The notes beneath the pieces were generated by a model. It searched no databases, had not been told where the DNA came from, and worked only from the letters and a program-made list of their open reading frames with translations. From positions 1-23,659 of the forward strand of contig CAISYT010000196.1 of assembly GCA_903889785.1 (NCBI GenBank): DNA of 23,659 nucleotides, written 5' to 3'. Source of the DNA: an uncultured Caulobacterales bacterium (GTDB taxonomy: Bacteria > Pseudomonadota > Alphaproteobacteria > Caulobacterales > Caulobacteraceae). Shown here piece after piece: positions 1 through 7,845 of this stretch (positions within the stretch are counted from its first letter, which is position 1; each line of letters begins with the position of its first letter). A program made the translations under genes and the position numbers.

Positions 1-2418
1 ACCCTGTTCGGTGTCACCGGCCAGGGCCTAGCCAATAACTTCAATCCAGTGGTGACCCAGGCGCAGTTGGACAGCGTCATCAACACCTACAACAACGGTT
101 ACGCCAGCGACTATGACGTTGGCTCGATCCTCAACACTCAACCGGTGCTTGATAAGAAGTATTCAGCCAAGCTCGACTGGAACATCAACGACAACCACCG
201 GGCCAACCTGACGTACCGGTCGGCGTTCGCCAGCAGCGTCGCACGCGCCGACATGGGCACCGCATCCGCTACCTTAAATTCGCACTGGTACGCGCAGTCG
301 AACAAGGACGTCGCTACGACCTTGGAAATCAACTCGCGCTGGACCGACGCCCTTTCGACCAACCTGAGGGCGACCTACCGTGACTACCGTAATGGCCAGA
401 TGCCTCCCGGCGGCCAAAACTTCTCCGACGTGTATGTCTGCCTCGCCCCGGCCTCCGACCGGATCTACGGCAGCACGACCAACTGCCAGACCGGCAACGC
501 GTCGATGCGCTTCGGCCCGGACCAGTTCCGCCACGCCAACTCGCTCGATATGCAGGAATCCCGCTTCTCAGCCCAAGCTGAGTACACCTGGGGCACACAC
601 CTGTTCAAATTTGGCGCCCAGGCCCGCCACGCTGACGCGTTCAACATCTTCGTGCCCGGGTCTGACGGCGTCTATACCTTCGACTCTATTGCCGACTTCA
701 CGGCCGGTAGCGCCGCCGCCCTTTCCTACACAAACGCGGTCAGCGGCAATCCGCTCGACGCGGCGTTGAACTACGACTCCTGGACCAATGCCGTCTATTT
801 CCAAGACGCCCTGCAAATCACCGAAACCATCAAGGCGACCGCAGGCATCCGTTATGACTGGTACATCCTCGACAAGAAGCCGACGCTGAACCCCAACTTC
901 CTAGCGCGTCAGGGTTTCCCCAACACCACCAACATCGACGGCCTGCACAACGTACAGCCGCGCTTCGCAGTGGAGTGGAAGCCGACCGCCAACTTCACCG
1001 CAAACGCGGGCGCTGGACTATTCGCGGGCGGCACGCCGGACGTTCTGACCGGAACGCCTTTCAATAACACCGGTTACCTCACCTCGAACGTCATCATTCA
1101 GCGTGCGCCCAACGGCGTTGACTTCATCGAACAAACCGGTGCCGCGGGCTTCACTCAGGCGATCGGCGCGGCAGCGCTGAACAACCTCAACACCTACTCG
1201 CAGTTCGGCTATGCCCTGCCGCAAGCGGTGAAAACGCTACAGCAAGGCCCAGGCGGCGGCGTCGGCATCCCGACCACCAGCGAAGTGATCGCGCTATCGC
1301 CGAGCTTCAAGCTACCCTCGCAGTGGAAGGCCTTCATGGGTGCCCGTTACCGGGTGTTCGGTTGGACCATCCAGGGCGACCTCATCGGCACCCGGGCCAA
1401 CGACGAAATCACCTACTACGACGGCAAGGCTCAGCCGCTGGTGATCAACGGCGTGACGCAAACCCTGCCGGACGGCCGTCTGCGCTACGACGGCCTGGGC
1501 GCAGTACCGGGCAAGCAATCGGTCAACCTCGGCGCCAACCGCGACCTCATCGTGACCAACGTCGATAAGGGTACCGGCATGTCCTACGCGGTCGGGGTTT
1601 CCCGCTCGTGGGATTGGGGCGGTGATTTCGGCTTCAGCTACGGCCACACGGAAGCCACCGACATGGGCCCCGGCTTGCGCTTCGGCACCACCGCCGGGTC
1701 GCTCTATGGCTCGGTACCAGCCTATATGGACCCGAACCGTTCCTACGTCGGTCGTTCGGTTGACGCGATCGATAAGCGCTTCAAGCTCGAACTGGGCTTC
1801 CGCAAGGAGTTCTTCGGCGACAACGAAAGCCGCTTCACCCTGTTCGCGGAACGTCAGTCGGGTCGTCCGTTCGGCTTCAGCATGTCTGACGCCGCCGCCG
1901 GCCGCAGTCCGGTGTTCGGGGTGAACCAAACCGCCCAGGCGCTCTACGTTCCGGACTTCGCGGGTGACTCCAACACCGCCGACCTTAACGTCGGGCTCGT
2001 GACCTTCAACACCCAGGCCGACTATGACAACTTCAAGCGCTACGCGACGCAGTTCGGGCTGAAGAACGGCGCGCTGATCCAGAAATATTCGAACACCAAC
2101 AAGGACATAAACCGGGTCGACTTCCAGTACAGCCAGGAGCTCCCGTCTGTGTTCGAGGGCCATAAGTTGAAGCTGGTGTTCGACGTCCGCAACCTGCTCA
2201 ACCTGATCGATCGCGATTGGGGCAAGGTGCAGGAGTACGCAGACGTCACCGGCATGACCCGCGTCAGCTGCGCCGACGCCGCCGGCTTGGCCGTCCCGGT
2301 GACCAGTGCGGCTTGCCCGCGCTACCGCTACTCTCAGGTCCCGATCAGCATCCCCGTGACGCGCAACAACGCGCTGTCGCTGTGGTACCTGCAGGTCGGC
2401 CTGCGCTACGAATTCTAA
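1..2418 (+). CDS. TonB-dependent receptor, Oar-like (5' end missing)
   Basis: The frame is open from base 1 and ends at TAA 2416-2418, so about 805 C-terminal residues are visible. The N-terminus (signal peptide, any carboxypeptidase-regulatory-like domain, plug) lies outside the window. The protein is rich in alternating aromatic, polar and Gly residues, as in an outer-membrane beta-barrel, and ends in Tyr-Glu-Phe, the terminal aromatic used by the Bam machinery. The segment near base 175 (LDWNINDNHR) and the late NLLNLIDRDWGK stretch resemble Oar-type receptors common in Caulobacterales and sphingomonads. Such receptors import a ligand across the outer membrane using TonB energy; the ligand cannot be read here. 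Only four cysteines are visible, as two C-X14-C pairs (codons 439/484 and 2269/2314). The following gene is separated by a terminator, so a joint operon is unlikely. The start at GTG 49 that a gene finder might choose is an artefact of the window edge. Confidence 0.85.
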   Translation, partial: TLFGVTGQGLANNFNPVVTQAQLDSVINTYNNGYASDYDVGSILNTQPVLDKKYSAKLDWNINDNHRANLTYRSAFASSVARADMGTASATLNSHWYAQSNKDVATTLEINSRWTDALSTNLRATYRDYRNGQMPPGGQNFSDVYVCLAPASDRIYGSTTNCQTGNASMRFGPDQFRHANSLDMQESRFSAQAEYTWGTHLFKFGAQARHADAFNIFVPGSDGVYTFDSIADFTAGSAAALSYTNAVSGNPLDAALNYDSWTNAVYFQDALQITETIKATAGIRYDWYILDKKPTLNPNFLARQGFPNTTNIDGLHNVQPRFAVEWKPTANFTANAGAGLFAGGTPDVLTGTPFNNTGYLTSNVIIQRAPNGVDFIEQTGAAGFTQAIGAAALNNLNTYSQFGYALPQAVKTLQQGPGGGVGIPTTSEVIALSPSFKLPSQWKAFMGARYRVFGWTIQGDLIGTRANDEITYYDGKAQPLVINGVTQTLPDGRLRYDGLGAVPGKQSVNLGANRDLIVTNVDKGTGMSYAVGVSRSWDWGGDFGFSYGHTEATDMGPGLRFGTTAGSLYGSVPAYMDPNRSYVGRSVDAIDKRFKLELGFRKEFFGDNESRFTLFAERQSGRPFGFSMSDAAAGRSPVFGVNQTAQALYVPDFAGDSNTADLNVGLVTFNTQADYDNFKRYATQFGLKNGALIQKYSNTNKDINRVDFQYSQELPSVFEGHKLKLVFDVRNLLNLIDRDWGKVQEYADVTGMTRVSCADAAGLAVPVTSAACPRYRYSQVPISIPVTRNNALSLWYLQVGLRYEF

Positions 2419-2444
2419 GCCCCACGCAAGGTTTAGGACGAAAT

Positions 2445-2475
2445 AGGGGCGGTCCAGCGATGGGCCGCCCCTTTC
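2445..2475 (+). terminator. Intrinsic terminator after the TonB receptor
   Basis: An 11-bp stem (2445-2455 with 2462-2472, one G-U wobble) surrounds a 6-base loop and is followed by a short T-rich tail (TTCCT). It starts 27 bases after the receptor stop. The GC-rich stem with a short T-rich tail fits a rho-independent terminator in a GC-rich genome, although the T-run is poor. It isolates the receptor from aguA. Confidence 0.7.
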
Positions 2476-2541
2476 CTATGTTAGCCGGTTCGCGAATACC
2501 GTTCTTGACGAAGGAAACGCTGCGGCCCATCTGGCGTCGTC

Positions 2542-3543
2542 ATGCCTAAGATCGTTCCTCCTGAATGGGCCCCTCACAGGGCGATGTGGCTGGGTTTCCC
2601 TAGCCACGCGGAGCTGTGGCGGGAAGACTTGGGCCCGGCGCAGGCAGAGGTTTCGGCCCTGGCGCGGGCGCTGGCGGGTCCTGGGGCTGAGCGGGTGCGG
2701 CTGCTGGTGCGCGGCGATGACGCTCAGGCCGCCGCCGAGCGCCTGCTCAGTGACACCACCGTAGAGATCGTGCGCGGAGAATTTGGCGACATCTGGCTGC
2801 GCGACACCGGGCCGATCTTCGTTCATGACAAGGGATCTCCCGCGGCGGTTTCGTTCCGCTTTAACGGCTGGGGCGGCAAGTACGATCTTGAGGGCGACGA
2901 CGCGGTGGCGGGCCAGATTGCTTCCGCCGCCGGGGTGCCGCTGATCGCCAATGACTTTATTCTTGAAGGCGGGGCTATCGAGCACGACGGGCTGGGAACG
3001 GTGCTGACAACACGTCAGTGCCTGCTCAATGACAACCGCAATAAGGGCTGGACCGAGGCTGACGCCGAACGTGCGCTGGGGCTGTCGCTGGGCGCACGCA
3101 CCGTGCTGTGGCTCGACCGTGGCCTGCGCTGCGACCATACCGACGGCCATATCGACAACGTGGCGCGGTTCGTGGCACCGGGCGTGGTGGTCTGCCCACT
3201 GGGGTTTGGCATGGACGATCCCAATACCGACAATTACGCCGCTGCCGCAAAGGCGCTGAGCGGCATGACCGACGCGCGCGGCAGCGCCCTGCAGGTTGTG
3301 CGCATTCCCTCGCCCGGGCGGCTGATCGACGCGGATGGCGAGGTGCTGCCCGCCAGCCACATGAACTTCATCATCGCCAATGGCGCAGTGATCGTGCCGC
3401 AATATGGCACAGCGGCAGGCGACTTCGCGGTCGAGGCTCTCCAGAGCCTTTTCCCAGAACGGCAGGTGATCGGCCTGCCCTCGACCGCAATCCTGACCGG
3501 CGGCGGCTCGTTCCACTGCATCACCCAGCAGGAGCCGGTCTGA
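2542..3543 (+). CDS. aguA: Agmatine deiminase (agmatine iminohydrolase)
   Basis: This 333-residue cytoplasmic enzyme of the PPAD/agmatine deiminase family hydrolyses agmatine to N-carbamoylputrescine and ammonia. Family motifs are present in order: RDTGP at residues 87-91, EGGAIE at 142-147, HTDGHID at 199-205, and the C-terminal GGGSFHCITQQ with the nucleophile Cys326. These supply the expected Asp, Glu, His and Cys residues. It is somewhat shorter than the roughly 360-380 residues of plant and Pseudomonas enzymes, but no motif is lost. A peptidyl-arginine deiminase is the main alternative; the adjoining aguB favours agmatine. No Shine-Dalgarno sequence lies at normal spacing before ATG 2542. 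A TTGACG at 2505-2510 could be a -35 box of a nearly leaderless transcript, but the -10 is poor. The stop overlaps the aguB start (TGATG), so the two are probably translationally coupled. Confidence 0.92.
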   Translation: MPKIVPPEWAPHRAMWLGFPSHAELWREDLGPAQAEVSALARALAGPGAERVRLLVRGDDAQAAAERLLSDTTVEIVRGEFGDIWLRDTGPIFVHDKGSPAAVSFRFNGWGGKYDLEGDDAVAGQIASAAGVPLIANDFILEGGAIEHDGLGTVLTTRQCLLNDNRNKGWTEADAERALGLSLGARTVLWLDRGLRCDHTDGHIDNVARFVAPGVVVCPLGFGMDDPNTDNYAAAAKALSGMTDARGSALQVVRIPSPGRLIDADGEVLPASHMNFIIANGAVIVPQYGTAAGDFAVEALQSLFPERQVIGLPSTAILTGGGSFHCITQQEPV

Positions 3544-4421
3544 TGGCCCGCAGGATCAGCGTCGCCGCCATCCAAGCCAGCTACGGCATGGATATTCAGG
3601 CCAATATCGCCGGCACCGCCGAGTTGATCCGCGAGGCGGCGGCCAAGGGCGCGCAGGTGATCCTGCCGCCAGAGCTGTTCCAGGGCCCTTATTTCTGCGT
3701 CGCCCAGGAGGAGCAATGGTTCTCTACCGCCGCGCCCTGGCGAGAACACCCCTGCGTCACCGCCCTGGCCCCGCTGGCGGCAGAGCTGGGCGTAGTGATT
3801 CCGATCTCGATCTTCGAGCGTGAGGGACCGCACTATTTCAACAGCTTGGTCATGGCCGACGCCGATGGATCGCTGTTGGGAATTTACCGCAAAAGCCATA
3901 TTCCGGACGGGCCCGGCTATATGGAGAAGTACTATTTCCGTCCCGGCGACACCGGGTTCAAGGTGTGGGACACGCGTTTTGGCCGCCTCGGCGTGGGTAT
4001 CTGCTGGGACCAATGGTACCCGGAAGCCGCGCGCGCCATGACCCTGATGGGCGCGGAGGTGCTGCTCTATCCCACCGCTATCGGCAGCGAACCGCATGAC
4101 CCGAGCCTGGATACCGCCTTGCCCTGGCGGCGCGCCATGCAGGGCCATGCGGTCAGCAATGTGATTCCCGTCGTGGGTGCCAACCGCACCGGCTTCGAGC
4201 CGTGGGATGGCTACCGCGGCGGCGGTCAGACCTTCTACGGGTCCAGCTTTATCGCCGATCATCGCGGCGACCTTATTTCCGACATGGGCCGGGACGAACA
4301 CGGCCTGGCCGTGGCAAGCTTTGACCTAGACTTTCTGAGCCGGCATCGGGCCGCCTGGGGCTTTTTCCGCGACCGCCGCCCCGACCTCTACGGCACCTTG
4401 ACCACCCCGCGCCCAGCATAG
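3543..4421 (+). CDS. aguB: N-carbamoylputrescine amidase
   Basis: This is a 292-residue nitrilase-superfamily amidase. It hydrolyses N-carbamoylputrescine to putrescine, CO2 and ammonia, the second step after AguA. The catalytic Glu-Lys-Cys triad is visible: Glu44 in LPPELFQGPYFC, Lys117 in YRKSHIPDGPGY, and Cys154 in GICWDQWYPE. The long signature around Cys154 and the PDGPGYMEKYYF segment are characteristic of the AguB branch rather than of general omega-amidases. The ATG shares its first base with the last base of the aguA TGA. An AGGAG at 3530-3534, inside the end of aguA, lies 8 bases before it. No arginine decarboxylase is in the window, so the source of agmatine is not shown. The FKBP lipoprotein gene begins 12 bases after the stop, suggesting the operon continues. 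Confidence 0.93.
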   Translation: MARRISVAAIQASYGMDIQANIAGTAELIREAAAKGAQVILPPELFQGPYFCVAQEEQWFSTAAPWREHPCVTALAPLAAELGVVIPISIFEREGPHYFNSLVMADADGSLLGIYRKSHIPDGPGYMEKYYFRPGDTGFKVWDTRFGRLGVGICWDQWYPEAARAMTLMGAEVLLYPTAIGSEPHDPSLDTALPWRRAMQGHAVSNVIPVVGANRTGFEPWDGYRGGGQTFYGSSFIADHRGDLISDMGRDEHGLAVASFDLDFLSRHRAAWGFFRDRRPDLYGTLTTPRPA

Positions 4422-4433
4422 GAACCCACCTTG

Positions 4434-4955
4434 ATGCGCATAACCTCGATTGCCGCCGTCGCCCTGGCGCTGAGCATGCCACTGGTGGCCTGCCACAAGC
4501 CCGCATCCGGCCCCAAAATCGACCCCGCCAAGGCGGCGGCGGCTCAGTCGGAGGGCCAAGCCTTCCTGGCCAAGAACGCCATGGCACCCGGCGTGGTCAC
4601 CTTGCCCACCGGAGTGCAGTACAAGATCATCACCTCTGGCCCAGCGAGCGGCAACTCGCCCCGCCCGGCCGATGAGGTCAAGGTGATGTACGAGGGCAAG
4701 CTGCTCGATGGCACAATGTTCGACAGCTCATTCCAGCGTGGCGCGCCGATCACCGCCCCGCTGCACAACCTGATCCCCGGCTGGACCGATGCCCTCACCA
4801 AGATGCGTCCCGGCGATGAGTGGGAGGTCTGGACCCCGCCCTTCCGCGCCTACGGCGACGAAGATAAGGGCCCGATCCCGGCCAACAGTGTGCTGGACTT
4901 CCGTATCCAACTGATCAATTTCCTGCCCGCGGCCCGCCAGACGGCTCAAGGATAA
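4434..4955 (+). CDS. FKBP-type peptidyl-prolyl isomerase, lipoprotein
   Basis: This is a 173-residue envelope prolyl cis-trans isomerase. Residues 1-19 form a lipoprotein signal peptide with lipobox LVAC (Cys20). Residue +2 is His, not Asp, so sorting to the outer membrane is expected. A linker rich in Ala and Lys leads into FLAKN...GVVTLPTGVQYK (44-64), the stub that precedes the FKBP domain in Mip/FkpA proteins. One FKBP domain (about 65-165) follows. The usual active-site residues are present: YEG and MFDSS around 86-99, IPGW at 114-117, AYGD at 139-142, and a late Phe in LDFRI. ATG 4434 is chosen over TTG 4431 because an AGGA at 4420-4423 is well spaced from it. It follows aguB by 12 bases and precedes a second FKBP gene by 8. 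The long helical dimerisation domain of FkpA is missing. Confidence 0.88.
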   Translation: MRITSIAAVALALSMPLVACHKPASGPKIDPAKAAAAQSEGQAFLAKNAMAPGVVTLPTGVQYKIITSGPASGNSPRPADEVKVMYEGKLLDGTMFDSSFQRGAPITAPLHNLIPGWTDALTKMRPGDEWEVWTPPFRAYGDEDKGPIPANSVLDFRIQLINFLPAARQTAQG

Positions 4956-5833
4956 TAAGAAAAATGCGTTTCCCTACCCTCGCCGCCGCCCTCACCCTTT
5001 CGCTCGCGCCGCTTCTAGCGGCCCATGCCCAGGCCCCAAACGCCACTGTTACGGCTGCCGGCCCCACGGCGGCCCAGGCGTTCCTGGCCAAGAACAAGAC
5101 CGCGCCGGGCGTGGTCACCCTGCCTGACGGCCTGCAATACAAGATCATCCAGTCTGGCCCTGCGACAAGCGCCCACCCCGGACCGCGTGATACGGTGAAG
5201 GTGGACTACGAGGGCAAGCTGATCGACGGCAAGGTGTTCGATAGCTCGATCGCGCGCGGCAAGCCGGCGGAATTTCCACTGCGCGGCCTGATCCCGGCTT
5301 GGATCGAGGCGGCGCAGCTGATGCGCCCCGGCGACCAGTGGATCATCTGGGCCCCGCCGGAACTGGCCTATGGTGACGAAGACAAGGGTCCGATCCCCGG
5401 CGGCAGCGTGCTGGAGTTTCGCCTCAACCTAATCGACTTTACCCCGGCGCCCCCGATGCCGGACGGCACAGCCTTCCTGGCCAAGAATAAAACTGAGGCG
5501 GGTGTGATTACCCTGCCCGACGGCCTGCAATATCGCGTGGTCGTCCCAGGCGATCCCAAGGGCGGTTCGCCGGGCAAGGACGATCTGGTGGCCGTGCATT
5601 ACGAAGGCAAGCTGCTTGATGGCACCACCTTCGACGCCTCGGTGGACGAGAACCAGCCGGCCATCTTCCAGCTTGGCGCTCTGATCCCGGCTTGGTCTGA
5701 AGCCATCTCGCTGATGCATCCGGGTGATCAGTGGGAAATCTGGGCCCCGCCGAGCTTGGCCTATGGTGACAAGGCCGATAAGCAGATTCCCGCCAACAGC
5801 GTGCTGATGTTCCGTATCCAGCTTTTGGCGTTC
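4560..5833 (+). repeat. Three diverged FKBP-unit copies in two genes
   Basis: Three coding units of roughly 360 bases begin with near-identical DNA reading Phe-Leu-Ala-Lys-Asn, at 4560, 5078 and 5471. They end after the final FKBP strand near 4924, 5443 and 5833. The first is in the lipoprotein gene and the other two are in the tandem gene. Within each unit the FLAKN stub, the LP-G-QYK strand, the YEGKL-DG turn, the LIP-W segment and AYGD-DK are shared. The units are diverged paralogues, not exact DNA repeats. Confidence 0.8.
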
Positions 5834-5890
5834 AAGTCTCTGAGCGAGATCCAGCGCGAGAACGCCCCACTCCCGCCGCCCGCTAAATAG
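4964..5890 (+). CDS. Tandem two-domain FKBP-type peptidyl-prolyl isomerase, periplasmic
   Basis: This 308-residue exported protein has a type I signal peptide (1-22, cleavage near AHA-Q) and two FKBP domains at about 52-159 and 182-290. Each domain is preceded by the same short module, AFLAKNKT..GV.TLPDGLQY. Both keep the FKBP pocket residues: Y-EGK, FD, LIPAW, AYGD and a late Phe. Both are therefore probably active prolyl isomerases acting as periplasmic folding catalysts or chaperones. A charged, Pro-rich tail (PLPPPAK) ends the protein. The start has an AAGGA at 4948-4952, overlapping the end of the previous FKBP gene, 11 bases upstream. The two domains and the neighbouring lipoprotein domain are clearly related, so this gene looks like an internal duplication of a one-domain ancestor. 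I see no clear terminator after it; the next gene converges on it. Confidence 0.88.
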   Translation: MRFPTLAAALTLSLAPLLAAHAQAPNATVTAAGPTAAQAFLAKNKTAPGVVTLPDGLQYKIIQSGPATSAHPGPRDTVKVDYEGKLIDGKVFDSSIARGKPAEFPLRGLIPAWIEAAQLMRPGDQWIIWAPPELAYGDEDKGPIPGGSVLEFRLNLIDFTPAPPMPDGTAFLAKNKTEAGVITLPDGLQYRVVVPGDPKGGSPGKDDLVAVHYEGKLLDGTTFDASVDENQPAIFQLGALIPAWSEAISLMHPGDQWEIWAPPSLAYGDKADKQIPANSVLMFRIQLLAFKSLSEIQRENAPLPPPAK

Positions 5891-5958
5891 CACGCCGGGT
5901 CGAGACTAAGCGGCCATCGCACGGCATTTTCGGGCGCAAGCGTAGCGGGGTGCTCTGG

Positions 5959-6594
5959 TCAGGCCTTCGGTACGGTCATGCCGCGCTGCACGGCCGGACG
6001 TGTGCCCACGTCATCCAGCCAGCGCCGCACTGACGGCATTTCGGGAATAAGCGCGGGCGACAGCTTGGCGGTGTAGCTCAGGGCGGACAGGATCCAGGCG
6101 TAGCAGGCCATGTCGGCGATGGAATAGTCGTCACCGGCCAGGTATGGCACGGTCGACAAACGCTTTTCCATCACGCCCAGCAGGCGGCGGCCCTCGTTGG
6201 TGTAGCGCTCTATACCCACCGGCACGGCGGGGCGGTTGGGGCTAGCGAACCAGTTGAGCTGGCCAATCATGGGGCCCAGCCCACCAACCTGCCAGAATAG
6301 CCATTCCAGCGTCGCGACACGCTCAGGACCAGACGGACTCAGAAAGCGGCCGGTCTTCTCGGCCAGGTAGAGCAGGATAGCCCCGCTCTCGAACACGGTC
6401 TGGGCCCCGCCGTGCGCATCATGATCGACGATAGCCGGGATCTTGTTATTGGGCGAAATCGCCAGGAACGCGGGGGCAAACTGCTCGTTCTTGCCGATGT
6501 TTACGGCGTGGACGCCATAGGCGAGGCCCATCTCCTCCAGAGCGATAGAAACCTTGTGCCCGTTCGGCGTACCCCAGGTGTAAAGATCGATCAC
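5959..6594 (-). CDS. Glutathione S-transferase, nu-class (YfcG/YghU-like)
   Basis: This protein of about 211 residues has a glutathione-transferase fold. The N-terminal thioredoxin-like half begins V/M-IDLYTWGTPNGHKVSIALEE, where the TPNGHK segment is the hallmark of the YfcG/YghU (nu) class. These enzymes use Thr and Asn to bind one or two glutathiones and act mainly as disulfide-bond reductases. NNKIPAIVD supplies the cis-Pro motif and VFESGAILLYLAE the ES motif. The helical C-terminal half includes DDYSIADMACYAW. I choose GTG at 6592-6594, because it gives the family N-terminus (MIDLY) and leaves 66 bases for divergent promoters to argE. ATG codons at 6634-6636 and 6643-6645 are in frame alternatives that add 14 or 17 residues. 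The substrate is unknown. Confidence 0.85.
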   Translation of the reverse strand: MIDLYTWGTPNGHKVSIALEEMGLAYGVHAVNIGKNEQFAPAFLAISPNNKIPAIVDHDAHGGAQTVFESGAILLYLAEKTGRFLSPSGPERVATLEWLFWQVGGLGPMIGQLNWFASPNRPAVPVGIERYTNEGRRLLGVMEKRLSTVPYLAGDDYSIADMACYAWILSALSYTAKLSPALIPEMPSVRRWLDDVGTRPAVQRGMTVPKA

Positions 6595-6607
6595 AGCAAC
6601 GGTTCCA

Positions 6608-6630
6608 GTAAAGTGGGAAACGGGCTTTAC
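6608..6630. promoter_or_regulatory. Inverted repeat between divergent GST and argE
   Basis: GTAAAG at 6608-6613 and CTTTAC at 6625-6630 form a perfect 6-bp dyad with an 11-base spacer. It lies in the short region between the GST start (GTG 6594) and the argE start (ATG 6661). The geometry suits a dimeric transcription factor, for example of LysR type, but no regulator gene is nearby. If the GST gene starts at one of the upstream ATGs, the dyad would be coding. Confidence 0.3.
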
Positions 6631-6660
6631 CCGCATGGAGCACAAGGCTCAATATGGGCC

Positions 6661-7845
6661 ATGGTCGCGCCCCCAAATGTCGAACAGCTTGCCGCCAATG
6701 CGATCGAGATCCTGCGCACCCTGGTCGGTTTCGACACCACATCGCGCGGCTCGAACCTGGCACTGATCGAATGGGTTGAGGCCTATTTGGCTGGCCATGG
6801 CGTCGCCTCGCGGCGGGTGCCCAATGCCGATGGAAGCAAGGCCAATCTGCTGGCCAGTATTGGACCAGATATCGCCGGAGGTGTGGTTCTGTCTGGCCAT
6901 ACTGACGTGGTGCCGGTGGACGGCCAGGCCTGGAGTAGCGACCCCTGGAGCCTGACTGAACGGGACGGGCGGCTTTACGGCCGCGGCACATGCGACATGA
7001 AGGGCTTTTTAGCCCTAAGCCTGGCGACGGTTCCTGCACTGACCCAGGCGCGTCTCCAAAAGCCAGTGCACCTGGCGTTTTCCTATGACGAGGAGGTCGG
7101 ATGCCTGGGCGCACCCGATTTGATCGCCGTGATCGTCGCGCAGGTTCCGCCACCAGCGGTGGTGATTGTGGGCGAACCGACCGACATGGTGGCCGTGCAT
7201 GGGCACAAGGGCATCACATCCTATAGGGTGACGGTGACCGGGCGTGAGGCGCATTCCAGCCTAACTCACCTGGGTGCCTCGGCCATTATGGCGGCGATTC
7301 CGCTGCTCAGTGCGCTGCACCAGTTGTCCGCAAAGCTGGCGCACGACGCCGATCCGGCCTCGCCCTACATCCCGGCCGGGTGCTCTCTGACCCTTGGCCA
7401 GGTTAATGGTGGGACCGCTGTAAACATCCTGGCGCGCGAATGCGTGTTCGTGTTCGACCTGCGCTGCCCTGCGGGCGTTGATGCGCAGGCCTTGCTGAGC
7501 GACATTTTCATTCTGGCGCGCCAAATCGACAGCGAACTCAAGGCGCGCTTCCCCGAGACCGGACTGGTGATTCAGCGCCGCTCGCATACGCCGCCGCTGG
7601 CACCGGAACCAGGCGGGGCGGCCGAGCTGCTGGCGCGGCGGCTGGCCGGCGACAACGGCCCGCCCCGTGTTGTGTCCTATGCCGCAGAGGCCGGGCAGTT
7701 TCAGGAGGCGGGATTTTCGACCGTGATCTGTGGTCCGGGCTCGATTGATCGGGCGCATCAGCCGGACGAATTTGTTGAGGTCAGCCAGATTCAGCGCGGC
7801 GCGGCCTTTATGGCGCGACTGGTGGAGCGCCTCAGCGCGCTTTAA
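6661..7845 (+). CDS. argE: Acetylornithine deacetylase (M20 metallopeptidase family)
   Basis: This 394-residue cytoplasmic dinuclear-zinc amidohydrolase probably removes the acetyl group from N-acetylornithine in arginine synthesis. Metal and catalytic motifs are intact: SGHTDVVPVDG (His80, Asp82), GRGTCDMKG (Asp112), SYDEEVGCLG (Glu144/Glu145), GEPT (Glu172) and a late CGPGSIDRAHQPDEF (His366). The GTCDMKG and GPGSIDRAHQPDE signatures match ArgE rather than the succinyl-diaminopimelate desuccinylase DapE. The dimerisation domain (about 180-290) includes GHKGITSYRVTVTGREAHSS. ATG 6661 is the correct start: the frame is open back to 6412, but that part overlaps the GST gene. There is no strong Shine-Dalgarno; an AAGG lies about 13 bases upstream. 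The last 14 bases overlap the convergent glycosyltransferase. Together with aguAB it marks arginine and ornithine-related metabolism nearby, but it is not in their operon. Confidence 0.87.
   Translation: MVAPPNVEQLAANAIEILRTLVGFDTTSRGSNLALIEWVEAYLAGHGVASRRVPNADGSKANLLASIGPDIAGGVVLSGHTDVVPVDGQAWSSDPWSLTERDGRLYGRGTCDMKGFLALSLATVPALTQARLQKPVHLAFSYDEEVGCLGAPDLIAVIVAQVPPPAVVIVGEPTDMVAVHGHKGITSYRVTVTGREAHSSLTHLGASAIMAAIPLLSALHQLSAKLAHDADPASPYIPAGCSLTLGQVNGGTAVNILARECVFVFDLRCPAGVDAQALLSDIFILARQIDSELKARFPETGLVIQRRSHTPPLAPEPGGAAELLARRLAGDNGPPRVVSYAAEAGQFQEAGFSTVICGPGSIDRAHQPDEFVEVSQIQRGAAFMARLVERLSAL

Noticed and set aside
1312..2163. A 283-residue antisense frame inside the TonB receptor
   Set aside because: It has no family motifs; long stop-free shadows are expected in GC-rich genes.
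2476..4301. Two long antisense frames across aguA and aguB
   Set aside because: Both lie opposite genes with intact catalytic motifs, and they have no recognisable domains or start signals.
6412..6660. Upstream extension of argE
   Set aside because: It overlaps the divergent GST gene and is not M20-like; ATG 6661 gives the family N-terminus.
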